Position numbers and translations under genes: made by a program. This document shows positions 8,927 to 17,273 of a stretch of 64,000 nucleotides of DNA, piece after piece; within the stretch, counting starts at the first letter, position 1; each line of letters begins with the position of its first letter. The notes beneath the pieces were generated by a model. The model did no database searches, was not told the DNA's origin, and saw only the letters and a list, made by a program, of their open reading frames with translations. Origin of the DNA: Paenibacillus montanisoli (GTDB lineage Bacteria > Bacillota > Bacilli > Paenibacillales > Paenibacillaceae); the NCBI RefSeq assembly GCF_003268025.1, contig NZ_QLUW01000007.1:124001-188000 (forward strand), given 5' to 3'.

Positions 8927-9430
8927 ATGGGGCTGGAAATCGAACGCAAATTTTTATTGACCGAGAACGTGGAGGAGCTTATTCGCAACGGGGAGCTAAC
9001 CGTTCAGACAGAGCAGCGGATCGAGCAAACTTATTTGGCGATCGACGGCGCGCAGGAGCTGAGAGTGCGGCGAATCGTCGACTTGGCGACGGACCGCGTG
9101 ACGTTCACGCATACGTTTAAGAACGGCCACGGTCTTGCACGAGAAGAGGTGGAATACGAGATTTCGCAGGGGCTTTATGAACAGGTCGCCCAAGCCTTCG
9201 GTGCCATTCCGCTTACGAAAAACCGCATCACCGCGCAGTGGAGCGGGCGCATCGTGGAAATCGACATCTATGATCAAATTCAACTGACGGTGCTGGAGGT
9301 CGAATTTGATTCCGAAGACGCGGCGCTGACGTTTGAGCCGCCGGCCTGGTTCGGGCGGGACATTAGCACGGAGAAGCAGTATAGCAACAAAAAGGTATGG
9401 CGCGAGCTGCAAAGCCGCAGAGATAATTAG
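8927..9430 (+). CDS. CYTH-domain protein (triphosphate tunnel metalloenzyme)
   Basis: 167 residues. The N-terminal EIERKFL is the ExExK signature of CYTH proteins, and alternating charged strands (RVRRI, TFTHTFKNG, VEYEIS, VEIDIYD, LEVEF) fit the eight-stranded tunnel. Members hydrolyse inorganic triphosphate or thiamine triphosphate, or act as adenylate cyclases; this short single-domain form is most likely a triphosphatase (inference). Ribosome site AAGGAGTGGAG. Only 17 bases separate it from the next HD-domain gene, so the two are probably co-transcribed. Confidence 0.85.
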   Translation: MGLEIERKFLLTENVEELIRNGELTVQTEQRIEQTYLAIDGAQELRVRRIVDLATDRVTFTHTFKNGHGLAREEVEYEISQGLYEQVAQAFGAIPLTKNRITAQWSGRIVEIDIYDQIQLTVLEVEFDSEDAALTFEPPAWFGRDISTEKQYSNKKVWRELQSRRDN

Positions 9431-9447
9431 ATAGGGAGGCGCCGTGC

Positions 9448-10116
9448 ATGGAACGAACAGGCGACAAGCGGCAGGTGGTTGAAGCGGCGGAGCGTTTTGC
9501 CCGCGCCGAGCTGGAGAGCGATGCGACCGGCCACGACTGGTGGCATGTTCACCGCGTCGTGCGGATGGCGGAGCGGCTTGCCAAGCAGGAAGGGGCGGAT
9601 ACCGCCATATGCATCATCGCCGCGCTGCTGCATGATGTAGCGGACGAGAAGCTGAACGAGTCCAAGGAAAGCGGGCTGCGCAAAGTGAGCGATTGGCTCG
9701 CGGGCCAGCCGTTATCGGAGGCGGAGCGGGCGCACATCATGGAAATCATTGCGACGATGTCGTTTAACGGCGGAGCGAACCCGCCGATGCGTACGCTGGA
9801 GGGGCAAGTGGTGCAGGATGCCGACCGGCTCGATGCCATCGGCGCGATTGCCATCGCGCGAACCTTCCTTTATGCCGGCTGGAAGGGCGATCCGATCTAC
9901 GATCCGCAGCTGGAGCCGCGCGAACAGATGAGCCCGGGCGAATACCGCAAAGGGAAAAGCACGGCGATCAACCATTTTCATGAGAAGCTGCTGAAGCTGA
10001 AGGACCGGATCAACACCGCGTCCGCCAAACGGATTGCCGAGGAGCGGCATCGTTACATGGCGGATTATGTGGAGCGGTTCATGTTGGAATGGGACGGGCT
10101 GGACGAAAATATATAA
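9448..10116 (+). CDS. HD-domain phosphohydrolase (YedJ-like)
   Basis: 222 residues. HDWWHVHRV (about 31-39), LLHDVADEK (about 62-70) and QDADRLDAIGAI (about 127-138) are the ordered HD ligand motifs of the YedJ/PksB-like phosphohydrolases. Cytoplasmic, metal dependent, substrate unknown. Ribosome site GGGAGGCG ahead of the ATG. Likely an operon with the CYTH protein upstream, which suggests both act on phosphorylated or polyphosphorylated small molecules (inference). A strong terminator follows. Confidence 0.85.
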   Translation: MERTGDKRQVVEAAERFARAELESDATGHDWWHVHRVVRMAERLAKQEGADTAICIIAALLHDVADEKLNESKESGLRKVSDWLAGQPLSEAERAHIMEIIATMSFNGGANPPMRTLEGQVVQDADRLDAIGAIAIARTFLYAGWKGDPIYDPQLEPREQMSPGEYRKGKSTAINHFHEKLLKLKDRINTASAKRIAEERHRYMADYVERFMLEWDGLDENI

Positions 10117-10123
10117 TCATGTA

Positions 10124-10166
10124 GAAAGCCGGGCGCTCTCCTGCAGAAGGGGAACGCCCGGCTTTC
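10124..10166. terminator. bidirectional intrinsic terminator
   Basis: A perfect 12-bp stem (GAAAGCCGGGCG with its complement) sits between the convergent HD-protein and exonuclease genes. Confidence 0.85.
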
Positions 10167-10173
10167 CTTATGG

Positions 10174-10971
10174 CTACGCTTGCGCCGCTGCGACTGAAGT
10201 CTTGGCCGAGGCGCTCAATTCGCCGATTGTCAGCACAACGGGGCAGTGGTCGCTTCCCATGACGTGGCAATCGATCTCCGCGTCAACCAGTGCAGGCGCG
10301 ATTCTGGACGATACGAGGAAATAGTCGATCCGCCATCCGACGTTCCGCTCTCTGACCTTCGGCATGTAAGACCACCAGGAATAGACATCTTCCCGATCGG
10401 GATAGAAATGGCGGAACGAATCGGTAAATCCGGCGGCGAGAAGAGAGGTCATTTTGCCCCGTTCCTCCAGCGTAAATCCGGAGTTGCCCATATTCGGCTT
10501 AGGGTGCTTAAGGTCGATTTCCTCGTGCGCGACGTTGAGGTCGCCGCAGACGATGACCGGTTTCTTCGCATCAAGCTCGAGCAGATAGCCGCGGAACCGA
10601 TCCTCCCAATCCAGGCGGTAATCCAGGCGCGACAAGTCGCGTTTTGCATTCGGCGTGTATACCGTAACGAGGTGGAAATCGTCAAATTCCAGCGTAATGA
10701 TGCGGCCTTCCGGCTCGTAATCCTCCTCGATGCCATAGCGTACGGACAACGGTTTGATTTTGGTGAATACCGCCGTACCGGAGTAACCCTTCTTCTCCGC
10801 ATAGTTCCAGTAGCATTCGTAGGCATCGCCAAGCTCAAGCTCGATCTGACCTTCCTGCAGCTTCGTTTCCTGCAAGCAGAAAATATCCGCGTCCATCTCG
10901 TTAAAATAATCCATAAATCCTTTGTTCACGCAGGCGCGCAGCCCGTTAACATTCCATGAGACCAGCTTCAT
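10174..10971 (-). CDS. exoA: exodeoxyribonuclease III / AP endonuclease
   Basis: 265 residues. Repairs abasic sites by cutting 5' to the lesion and has 3'-5' exonuclease and 3'-phosphatase activity. All family motifs are present: SWNVNGLRA at the start, LQETK (metal-binding Glu), GDLNVAHEEIDL (Asp and Asn), WRIDYFLVS and the catalytic GSDHCPV. The start at 10971 follows AAGGAGAAGG; the upstream extension of the frame is not coding. The Ala/Ser-rich tail after VVLTI adds about 15 residues compared with Bacillus ExoA (252 aa). Confidence 0.95.
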   Translation of the reverse strand: MKLVSWNVNGLRACVNKGFMDYFNEMDADIFCLQETKLQEGQIELELGDAYECYWNYAEKKGYSGTAVFTKIKPLSVRYGIEEDYEPEGRIITLEFDDFHLVTVYTPNAKRDLSRLDYRLDWEDRFRGYLLELDAKKPVIVCGDLNVAHEEIDLKHPKPNMGNSGFTLEERGKMTSLLAAGFTDSFRHFYPDREDVYSWWSYMPKVRERNVGWRIDYFLVSSRIAPALVDAEIDCHVMGSDHCPVVLTIGELSASAKTSVAAAQA

Positions 10972-11137
10972 CGCGTTCGTCCTTCTCCTTGGCTGTTGTC
11001 GAATTTTCAATGCTATCAGTTTAGCACATTCAGCTGCGCAATAGGGACGTGCTTCTTGTCCGGATGGTTCATTGCATGCGGATTGAACTATAATAAGAAT
11101 AAAATGGCAAGCGCAAGCAAAGGGGCATCGTTGCACA

Positions 11138-12130
11138 ATGGTATCCAATCGGCATAAAAACAAGTTTACTAACAGCATCCCGACTACGATGGACATGAGC
11201 TTGAAGTCGATCATCAGCATGCTGCGCGATCAGCTGAAGCCAGTTCCGAACCGCAAGCCGTCGAAGGCGATTCCGTATTTGAAGCTGGCGCTCGCGGATC
11301 AGCCGCAGCCGGAGGGCATCCAGGTGACATGGTTCGGGCATTCGGCGTTTCTGCTGGAGATCGAGGGAAAACGGCTGCTGTTTGACCCGATGTTCGGTGA
11401 TGCGCCGTCCCCGCCGCCGGGCTCGTACTTTACGGGCAAGCGCTTTAGCGGCGGGCTCCCGCTGGCTGCGGCGGATTTTCCGGCTATCGATGCCGTCATC
11501 CAGTCGCATGACCACTTTGATCACCTGCATGAAGGCACGGTCCGGAAGCTGAAGGACAAGGCGGGGCGGTTTATCGTGCCGCTCGGCGTAGGGAAGCGGC
11601 TGCGCAAGTGGGGAGTCGATCCGGCGAAAATCGCCGAGCTTGACTGGGGCGATGAGCTGCATTTGGCAGGGCTTACGCTGGCTTGCATGCCGGCCAGGCA
11701 TTTCTCTGGCAGAGGTCTGTTCGACCGCAATTCGACGTTGTGGTGCTCGTGGGCGGTGCTTGGCAAGAAGAGCCGGGCGTTCTTCAGCGGGGACGGCGGC
11801 TATGGCCCGCATTTCAAGGAGATCGGGGCAAAATACGGCCCGTTCGACGTGACGCTCATGGAGTGCGGCCAATATGACGAACGGTGGGCGGCGATTCATA
11901 TGATGCCGGAGGAAACGGTGCAGGCTCATCTCGATGTACAAGGAGATTTGTTGATCCCCGTGCATTGGGGCGCTTTCATGCTGGCCTATCATGCGTGGAC
12001 GGATCCGGTCGAACGCGCCGTCAAAGCGGCTCAGGCGAAGGGGGTCCGCATCGCGACGCCGCAAATCGGCGAAACCGTATCGGTCGGGCGCGATGTCGAC
12101 CATCCCGCCGCTCCATGGTGGCGGGACTAG
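11138..12130 (+). CDS. MBL-fold hydrolase (RomA / NAPE-PLD-like)
   Basis: 330 residues. VTWFGHSAFLLEIEGKRLLFDPMFGD is the family entry strand, SHDHFDHL the HxHxDH metal motif (about residue 125), MPARHFSGRGLFDRN and IPVHWGAF the later ligands. This arrangement matches the NAPE-PLD/RomA/YddR group, which acts on phosphodiesters or unknown membrane lipids. There is no signal peptide. Ribosome site AAAGGGG is modest. The last codons (APWWRD then TAG) are the first copy of a 46-bp tandem repeat that continues downstream. Confidence 0.82.
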   Translation: MVSNRHKNKFTNSIPTTMDMSLKSIISMLRDQLKPVPNRKPSKAIPYLKLALADQPQPEGIQVTWFGHSAFLLEIEGKRLLFDPMFGDAPSPPPGSYFTGKRFSGGLPLAAADFPAIDAVIQSHDHFDHLHEGTVRKLKDKAGRFIVPLGVGKRLRKWGVDPAKIAELDWGDELHLAGLTLACMPARHFSGRGLFDRNSTLWCSWAVLGKKSRAFFSGDGGYGPHFKEIGAKYGPFDVTLMECGQYDERWAAIHMMPEETVQAHLDVQGDLLIPVHWGAFMLAYHAWTDPVERAVKAAQAKGVRIATPQIGETVSVGRDVDHPAAPWWRD

Positions 12131-12275
12131 GTGGCAGTATTCACCGTCGTACCCGCCCCCTTGGTGGCGGAACTAGGTGGCGCATTCACCGTCGTACCCG
12201 TCCCCTCGGTGGCGGGACTAGGTGGCAGCATTCACCGTCGTACCCGCCCCCTTGGTGGCGGAACTAGGTGGCAGT
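12117..12275 (+). repeat. 46-bp tandem repeat starting in the 3' end of the MBL-fold gene
   Basis: The segment GGTGGCGGGACTAGGTGG begins at 12117, and copies start at 12163, 12208 and 12254 (spacing 46, 45, 46), each followed by a shared ATTCACCGTCGTACCCG block. The first copy contains the real TAG stop of the upstream gene; the others repeat that stop codon in non-coding DNA. The last partial copy ends just before the ribosome site of the YdjC-type gene. Confidence 0.92.
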
Positions 12276-12287
12276 AGGGGGAGTGAG

Positions 12288-13214
12288 ATGATCGTGAGGG
12301 AGCAGAAGTATCTCGTCATCAATTGCGATGATTTTGGCCAAAGCGCACCGATGAATGCGGCGATCATGCATTTGCTGGAGGAGCGCCGGGTCTCATCGGC
12401 AACGATTATGGCGCCTGCGCCGGGCTTCGAGGAAGCGGCGGCCTGGTGCAGGAAGCGCGGGCAGGCTAACATCGGGCTGCATCTGACGTTGACCAGCGAA
12501 TTTGAGGCGATACGATGGAAGAGTCTGACCGGCGATCCGTCGCTGCATGACGATGGCGGCCATATGTACCGGACCTTGCTGGAATTCGAACGCGGCGCGA
12601 ATACGGCAGCAGTGGTTAAGGAGCTGGACGCCCAGTACGAGCGTGTGCGGCGGGCGGGCATTGCGATCACGCACGCCGACAACCATATGGGCAGCTTGTA
12701 CGGCATCGCGATGGGCCGCAGCCACATTCCGCAAGCGCTTATGAAATGCGTGAAATGGAAAGTGCCGTTCCGGTTGTTCCGCCGCGTTCATCCCGAGGAT
12801 ATATTGGCCTCCGTCCCGGGCGTGGAACGGGCTGTCGGCAAGGCATCGGCGCTTGCCGGCACGCTGGGCGTGGCGATCCCGGATTATTTGCTGTCCCATC
12901 CGTTTGAGATAGAGGACGGCGAGACTTACGAATCGTTCAAGCAGTCGATGATTGCGAAGTTGTACCGCTTGCCCGAGGGCATTAGCGAGACGTACATCCA
13001 TCCGGCAATCCCGGATGACGCGATGCTGGCTGCAATCCCCCATTGGGAGAAGCGGGTATGGGAATACCGGCTCATGCTCGACGACGATGTGCATGCCGCG
13101 ATGAAGGATGCCGGAGTCACGCTGACGGACTACGCGTTCATCGCACGGCACGGCCGCGCCTCGCGCCTTCGCTCCGCATGGGCGCTGGGCACGGAGCTGC
13201 TCCGCAGGTCTTAG
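12288..13214 (+). CDS. YdjC/ChbG-family carbohydrate deacetylase
   Basis: 308 residues. The family removes N-acetyl groups from oligosaccharides such as diacetylchitobiose using one metal. LVINCDDFGQS at the start holds the Asp pair, the mid-protein THADNHMG the His ligands (ITHADNHMGS near 125), and GLHLTLTSE near 65 a further His. The ATG at 12288 follows GGGGGAGTGAG; an upstream in-frame start falls inside the 46-bp repeat and is rejected. Length and motifs are complete. Substrate is inferred from family only. Confidence 0.87.
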   Translation: MIVREQKYLVINCDDFGQSAPMNAAIMHLLEERRVSSATIMAPAPGFEEAAAWCRKRGQANIGLHLTLTSEFEAIRWKSLTGDPSLHDDGGHMYRTLLEFERGANTAAVVKELDAQYERVRRAGIAITHADNHMGSLYGIAMGRSHIPQALMKCVKWKVPFRLFRRVHPEDILASVPGVERAVGKASALAGTLGVAIPDYLLSHPFEIEDGETYESFKQSMIAKLYRLPEGISETYIHPAIPDDAMLAAIPHWEKRVWEYRLMLDDDVHAAMKDAGVTLTDYAFIARHGRASRLRSAWALGTELLRRS

Positions 13215-13302
13215 CGGCGGAAGTGCAGACCCAGAGAAGCTAGGGAACATCGCGCAGCTTCAGCTGCTATTGTATATTTGAGCAATCTGCGAGAGAAAAT
13301 AG

Positions 13303-13364
13303 AGCCATAAAAAAGGGTCCCTCCCAAGCAGCGGCTGCCCGGAGCGACCCTTTTCGTTATGGCT
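13303..13364. terminator. bidirectional intrinsic terminator
   Basis: Two nested stems, AGCCATAA / TTATGGCT outside and AAAAGGGTC / GACCCTTTT inside, lie between convergent genes. The outer arm overlaps the stop codon of the minus-strand gene at 13357. Confidence 0.82.
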
Positions 13365-13863
13365 CCAGCACTGGCCGGGCGGCTTCCCGCGCCCAGTCGC
13401 GGGCGTGTGCCCAGCTGTCCCATACGGCGTGCACCCACTTGCGGATCATAGCGTCCCGCGTCCTGCCGGCTTCCGCCTGCAGTATGTCTTGGACCGTGAC
13501 CGCCGCGCCGGTTGGCGGAGAGGCGAGGAGCGGCCACTCGGTCTTTTTACGCGCAAGCCGCATATGGGCTTGCTGCACCTGCTTGCCCGTAAATCCATGC
13601 TCCACGACCAAGTAGAGGCCGATCAGAGAGAAAGCCGTCGTAATCGGGCGCGTGACGCCGCCCGAATGTTGGGCACCGTAGCTGTCGAGCGCCAGCTGAT
13701 GGATGAAATCGGGCCGTCCATGCGCGATGGTGTAATAGGACAGCTGATTGAACAGATCCATGCATTCACCCGAGGCATGAAAACGCGGGGGCTCCGCAAA
13801 GGATTGGTTGGGCAGCATCAGGCCGCACCCGGGACATTTGACGATGGATGGTTTCACGGACAT
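13357..13863 (-). CDS. DUF5946-like protein
   Basis: 168 residues starting at 13863 after AAAGGAGGCGG. The N-terminus carries a zinc-ribbon-like CPGCG (about residues 10-14) and a later ASGEC; the central part includes YTIAHGRPDFIHQLALDSYGAQHSG, a His/Asp-rich segment typical of the uncharacterised DUF5946 family. No signal peptide or membrane span. Function unknown. Divergent from the alpha/beta hydrolase at 13915 with about 50 bases between. Confidence 0.7.
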   Translation of the reverse strand: MSVKPSIVKCPGCGLMLPNQSFAEPPRFHASGECMDLFNQLSYYTIAHGRPDFIHQLALDSYGAQHSGGVTRPITTAFSLIGLYLVVEHGFTGKQVQQAHMRLARKKTEWPLLASPPTGAAVTVQDILQAEAGRTRDAMIRKWVHAVWDSWAHARDWAREAARPVLEP

Positions 13864-13914
13864 TCCGCCTCCTTTAATCACTATGGTTGCCGCGCCCAGA
13901 AAGGAAGATCCGGC

Positions 13915-14751
13915 ATGAAGAAATCGGCTTATACGTTAGCCGGCACGACATCCAAGGACGGAACCGTCATCGGCTACCGCAAGTCGGGCCGCGGTCCCGG
14001 TCTTGTCGTCATTCACGGCGCGTTCGTCTCCGGCCATGAATACGAGAGGCTGGCGCAGGCGCTTGAAGATACCTTCACCGTTTACGTCGTAGACCGACGC
14101 GGACGGCTTTACAGCGGACCGCAGGGCGAGCAGTACAGCATGCAGAAGGAATGCGAGGATGCTCAGGCTGTGCTGGAAGCGACGGGCGCTTCTTTTCTGT
14201 TCGGCCACAGCTACGGCGGATTGATCGCGCTCGAGCTGGCGCGCTCGGCCAGTACTTCTGTTGCGAAGCTGGCCGTGTACGAACCGGCCGTTTCGATCGG
14301 CGGCCAGTTTCCGTCCGCCTGGATGCCTGCATATAAGCGGCTGATCGAACAAGGCAGAGATCTCGACGCCTTCGTAGCGTTTATTAAAGGCGTGGGGACA
14401 GCCGAGCGGCTGGCGAAGCTGCCGCGCCGGCTGCTTAAGCTGATGTTGCTTCCTTCACAGCTGTTCCGGGAAGGACGGAAGCTAAGGGATAAGCTGCCAA
14501 CGCTGATCATGGAAATGGAAGAAGTGTTTCGGCACGATTCCACCGTACAAGGCTATAGTGCCATCACAGTGGAAACCTTGGTTATGGCCGGCAGCAAGAG
14601 CAAGGACTTTATGCTGAATGCCGCGCGTGCCGTTGCTGCCGCCATTCCGGACTCAACGTTGGAATTAATGGACGGGCTGGGCCATAACGCCCCGGATTTA
14701 TTCAACCAGAAGGAGATCGCGGAGCGGCTGAAGCAATATTTTGCCGGTTGA
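13915..14751 (+). CDS. alpha/beta hydrolase
   Basis: 278 residues. VVIHGAFVSGHEYERLA is the oxyanion-hole region, FGHSYGGLIALELA the nucleophile elbow with the catalytic Ser near residue 100, and DGLGHNAPD near the end the catalytic His. An Asp before it completes the triad. Start at 13915 follows AAAGGAAG; a long upstream in-frame extension overlaps the divergent gene and is not real. Substrate unknown; the fold covers esterases, haloperoxidase-like and dehalogenase-like enzymes. Confidence 0.87.
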   Translation: MKKSAYTLAGTTSKDGTVIGYRKSGRGPGLVVIHGAFVSGHEYERLAQALEDTFTVYVVDRRGRLYSGPQGEQYSMQKECEDAQAVLEATGASFLFGHSYGGLIALELARSASTSVAKLAVYEPAVSIGGQFPSAWMPAYKRLIEQGRDLDAFVAFIKGVGTAERLAKLPRRLLKLMLLPSQLFREGRKLRDKLPTLIMEMEEVFRHDSTVQGYSAITVETLVMAGSKSKDFMLNAARAVAAAIPDSTLELMDGLGHNAPDLFNQKEIAERLKQYFAG

Positions 14752-14754
14752 ACA

Positions 14755-14812
14755 AAGAAGAACCTCGTGAGCTCGCTGGGCAATCGCAGCGGGTGACAGA
14801 GGTTCTTCTTCG
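14755..14812. terminator. intrinsic terminator
   Basis: A 12-bp stem AAGAAGAACCTC / GAGGTTCTTCTT directly follows the hydrolase stop codon, with a 32-base loop that itself folds (CTCGCTG / CAGCGGG). Region 14813-14927 to the next stop codon shows nothing else. Confidence 0.75.
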
Positions 14813-14927
14813 AATAGCCCAGCATACCTAGGCAGCAATGGTTTGGTTAAGATGGCGGCGGCGCAGTCTGTTACCTGAAAATGATATGCGTTCGGGGCTA
14901 GCCGTCCACCGCTGGCTTTGGGAAAGA

Positions 14928-15890
14928 TCAGCGAAAATGCTTTTGCAGGAAGTAAATCCGTTCCCGATTCTGGTATTCATTGATTTCGTGGCCGCTAAAC
15001 GGATAATCGAAGATGACTTTCTCTGTCGGAATCCGGTTATACACCGCGTAAATCGTCTCCGGCAGGCAGACGCCGTCCTTCCACCCGACGGACATGAGCA
15101 CGGGCGCCGTCATGCGCGAGGCGAGGTTGAGCATGTCGAAATGGGCGATCGTATGGAGAATCGGCTCCAGCTGTTCCGGATAGCGCTTCAGATGCTGGGC
15201 GATTTCCGATAAGGAGCTGCCCGAGTTCAGCACGCCGTGATCCATGTGGCACAGATTCGGGATATCGGCGACGACGGCCGTGACCTTGCGGTTCAGCGCC
15301 GCCGAAATCAAGGCGAGACCGCCGCCTTGGCTGCCCCCGACGGATGCAATCCGCGCCGGGTCGACTTCCGGCTGCGCTGCGGCCGCATCGACAGCACGGA
15401 CGGCATCCAGCGTTATGGCAAAATAGTACGAGCCCTCCGGCTCCAGCAGATTGCTGGATACCCAGCCTTTGACCGACCCGGCGCGCTCCGGCAAATAATT
15501 GCCGGTTTCTCCGCCTTGGCCCCGCACATCGACGGCGAATACGGCATACCCGAGCAGCAGCCAGCTGGCATAGCGCTCCGGATAGCCGCGGTCGTCCGTG
15601 TAGCCCGGGAACGTGACGATGCAAGGGAATCGCTTGCCGTCCGCAACAGCCTGCTGCGGCACGATGAACCAGGCGTGAATCGGCGTGTCGTCTGCGCCGT
15701 AGTAGGTGATTTTGTCGACTGTCACGCCCGGGAAAGGGGATTCGGCCGGCTCGCGTTTGAGGTTCAGCGGGATTTCGTCATACCTGCGAAGAGTGGAGTC
15801 CCAGAAAGCATTAAGATGTTCGGACTCGATCGTTAATTCGGCCGCGCAGGCCATAAGCTCGCTTTTGCGGCGGGAAATTGCATCGTTCAA
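14928..15890 (-). CDS. CE7-family acetyl esterase (cephalosporin-C / acetylxylan deacetylase)
   Basis: 320 residues, the standard CE7 length. Deacetylates xylo-oligosaccharides and cephalosporin C; members are cytoplasmic hexamers. Family motifs RGQGGETG, GGSQGGGLAL (catalytic Ser), GWKDGVCLP (Asp) and SGHEIN (His) are all present. The start is assigned to a TTG at 15890, nine bases after GGAGG; this gives the family length, whereas the longer frame extends into the upstream MFS gene. Only 20 bases separate it from that permease, so uptake and intracellular deacetylation are probably co-expressed. Confidence 0.88.
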   Translation of the reverse strand: MNDAISRRKSELMACAAELTIESEHLNAFWDSTLRRYDEIPLNLKREPAESPFPGVTVDKITYYGADDTPIHAWFIVPQQAVADGKRFPCIVTFPGYTDDRGYPERYASWLLLGYAVFAVDVRGQGGETGNYLPERAGSVKGWVSSNLLEPEGSYYFAITLDAVRAVDAAAAQPEVDPARIASVGGSQGGGLALISAALNRKVTAVVADIPNLCHMDHGVLNSGSSLSEIAQHLKRYPEQLEPILHTIAHFDMLNLASRMTAPVLMSVGWKDGVCLPETIYAVYNRIPTEKVIFDYPFSGHEINEYQNRERIYFLQKHFR

Positions 15891-15910
15891 CGTATAACGC
15901 CTCCATACGA

Positions 15911-17131
15911 TCAGGATTTGTGAGCCATCATGAGTGCAGATGCGGGTAAAGCGTTGGAGCGGCGAGCGGACAGCGACGCCCATATCATGACAAGCAGAAG
16001 CAGGAATGCCGTTCCGGCGAACAGCCAGCGAACCGCTTCGGGTCCGTGCTGGTCAAGGAACCAACCGGTTCCTTTCGGAAGCAGGGCGCCTCCGATGCCG
16101 CCGCAAGCCATGAGCAGGCTGGTCGTCCGCTCCGTCATGCCGGGCGCCGCGCGGTTGGCGAAGACGAGCGCGATCGCGAACATGCCCGACATGGTCAAGC
16201 CGACGGCGAAAGCAAGCACGAATGCCGGCAAAACGCCGGTGAACAGCGTCATCAGCACGAATAGAATCGACGTCGTCAAACAAGTTGCCAGGAGATAGAC
16301 CGCACCGCTTAAACGGTCGGCAATCTGGCCGGCTGCCAGCCGTCCGAGGACCATTGCGCCCCAGAAGAGGCTTAGCGCCAAGGTCGCGGATGATTCCACC
16401 ATACCGTTCGTCTGAACGAGCAGGGACGGCAGGTAGTGGATGTAGCTCATCTCCAGCCCTACATAAATCATGAAGAACAAGGCGGAAGCAGTCAAGATGA
16501 CAAGCATGCGCGCCGTCAATTTCGGCACAGCAGGAGTTGCTCCGGCCGGACGCTCGGTATGTGCGGCAGAGACTGCGGCAGGCTGGTCCAGTATCGCGGG
16601 CCACCAAACCAACCACAGTAAGAAGGTGACCGCCGATAGCAGGCCGACGATGCCGAAGGACAGCTTCCATAAACCGGCCTCGATCAGCGCCGCGCCCGCG
16701 AACGGAATGAGCAGCGCCCCGACGCCGAAGAACGTTTCCACGCGGCTCATGGCCGTATTGGCCTTTTCCCCGGAGGCTCCGATAATAAACGATCCCACGA
16801 CCGCCTCCGTCATGCCGAGACCGACCCCCGCAAAAGGAGCGATCGTCAGCATGATCCCCCATGGCGGAAGCAGCGTATACAGCAATTCGGCAACCGTCAT
16901 GAAGCCGATCGCAAGCAGAAGCACGAATTTCTTTCCGTATTTTCCGATTAGCCAAGGCGCGCACAAGATGCCGGCCATGCCGCCGAGAAACTGGTGCATG
17001 ACAAGCTGGCCGCCGTCGCCGTACTGCACGCCATATGCGTGAACCATCGGCTCCATAACCGCCCCGATGGCCAACTGGCCGATTCCGACGACCAGGTACG
17101 CGACACAACCGAGAAAAACTAGCCGGGACAT
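15911..17131 (-). CDS. MFS permease
   Basis: 406 residues with twelve hydrophobic segments and the typical central cytoplasmic loop (after about residue 190, HTERPAGATPAVPKL). Start at 17131 follows GAGGAG; upstream in-frame codons lack a ribosome site. The motif GRLAAGQIADRLSG in the second half fits the MFS loop 8-9 motif. It precedes the CE7 esterase by 20 bases on the same strand, which suggests import of an acetylated saccharide or export of a product (inference). Direction of transport cannot be read from the sequence. Confidence 0.82.
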   Translation of the reverse strand: MSRLVFLGCVAYLVVGIGQLAIGAVMEPMVHAYGVQYGDGGQLVMHQFLGGMAGILCAPWLIGKYGKKFVLLLAIGFMTVAELLYTLLPPWGIMLTIAPFAGVGLGMTEAVVGSFIIGASGEKANTAMSRVETFFGVGALLIPFAGAALIEAGLWKLSFGIVGLLSAVTFLLWLVWWPAILDQPAAVSAAHTERPAGATPAVPKLTARMLVILTASALFFMIYVGLEMSYIHYLPSLLVQTNGMVESSATLALSLFWGAMVLGRLAAGQIADRLSGAVYLLATCLTTSILFVLMTLFTGVLPAFVLAFAVGLTMSGMFAIALVFANRAAPGMTERTTSLLMACGGIGGALLPKGTGWFLDQHGPEAVRWLFAGTAFLLLLVMIWASLSARRSNALPASALMMAHKS

Positions 17132-17218
17132 TTCATTTCTCCTCACGTGATAGACTGTTTCCACCATAACACAATCCGGGGCGGGGAACGATATGAAAAT
17201 ATGTCCGCATGCTAAAAT

Positions 17219-17268
17219 AAAAAAGCTTCTCCGCGCCCGGCATCGAACTGGTTGCGGAGAAGCTTTTT
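17219..17268 (-). terminator. intrinsic terminator of the helicase gene
   Basis: A 14-bp perfect stem AAAAGCTTCTCCGC / GCGGAGAAGCTTTT sits just past the helicase stop codon, with an A/T-rich tail. It insulates the MFS gene downstream. Confidence 0.85.
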
Positions 17269-17273
17269 GCTTA

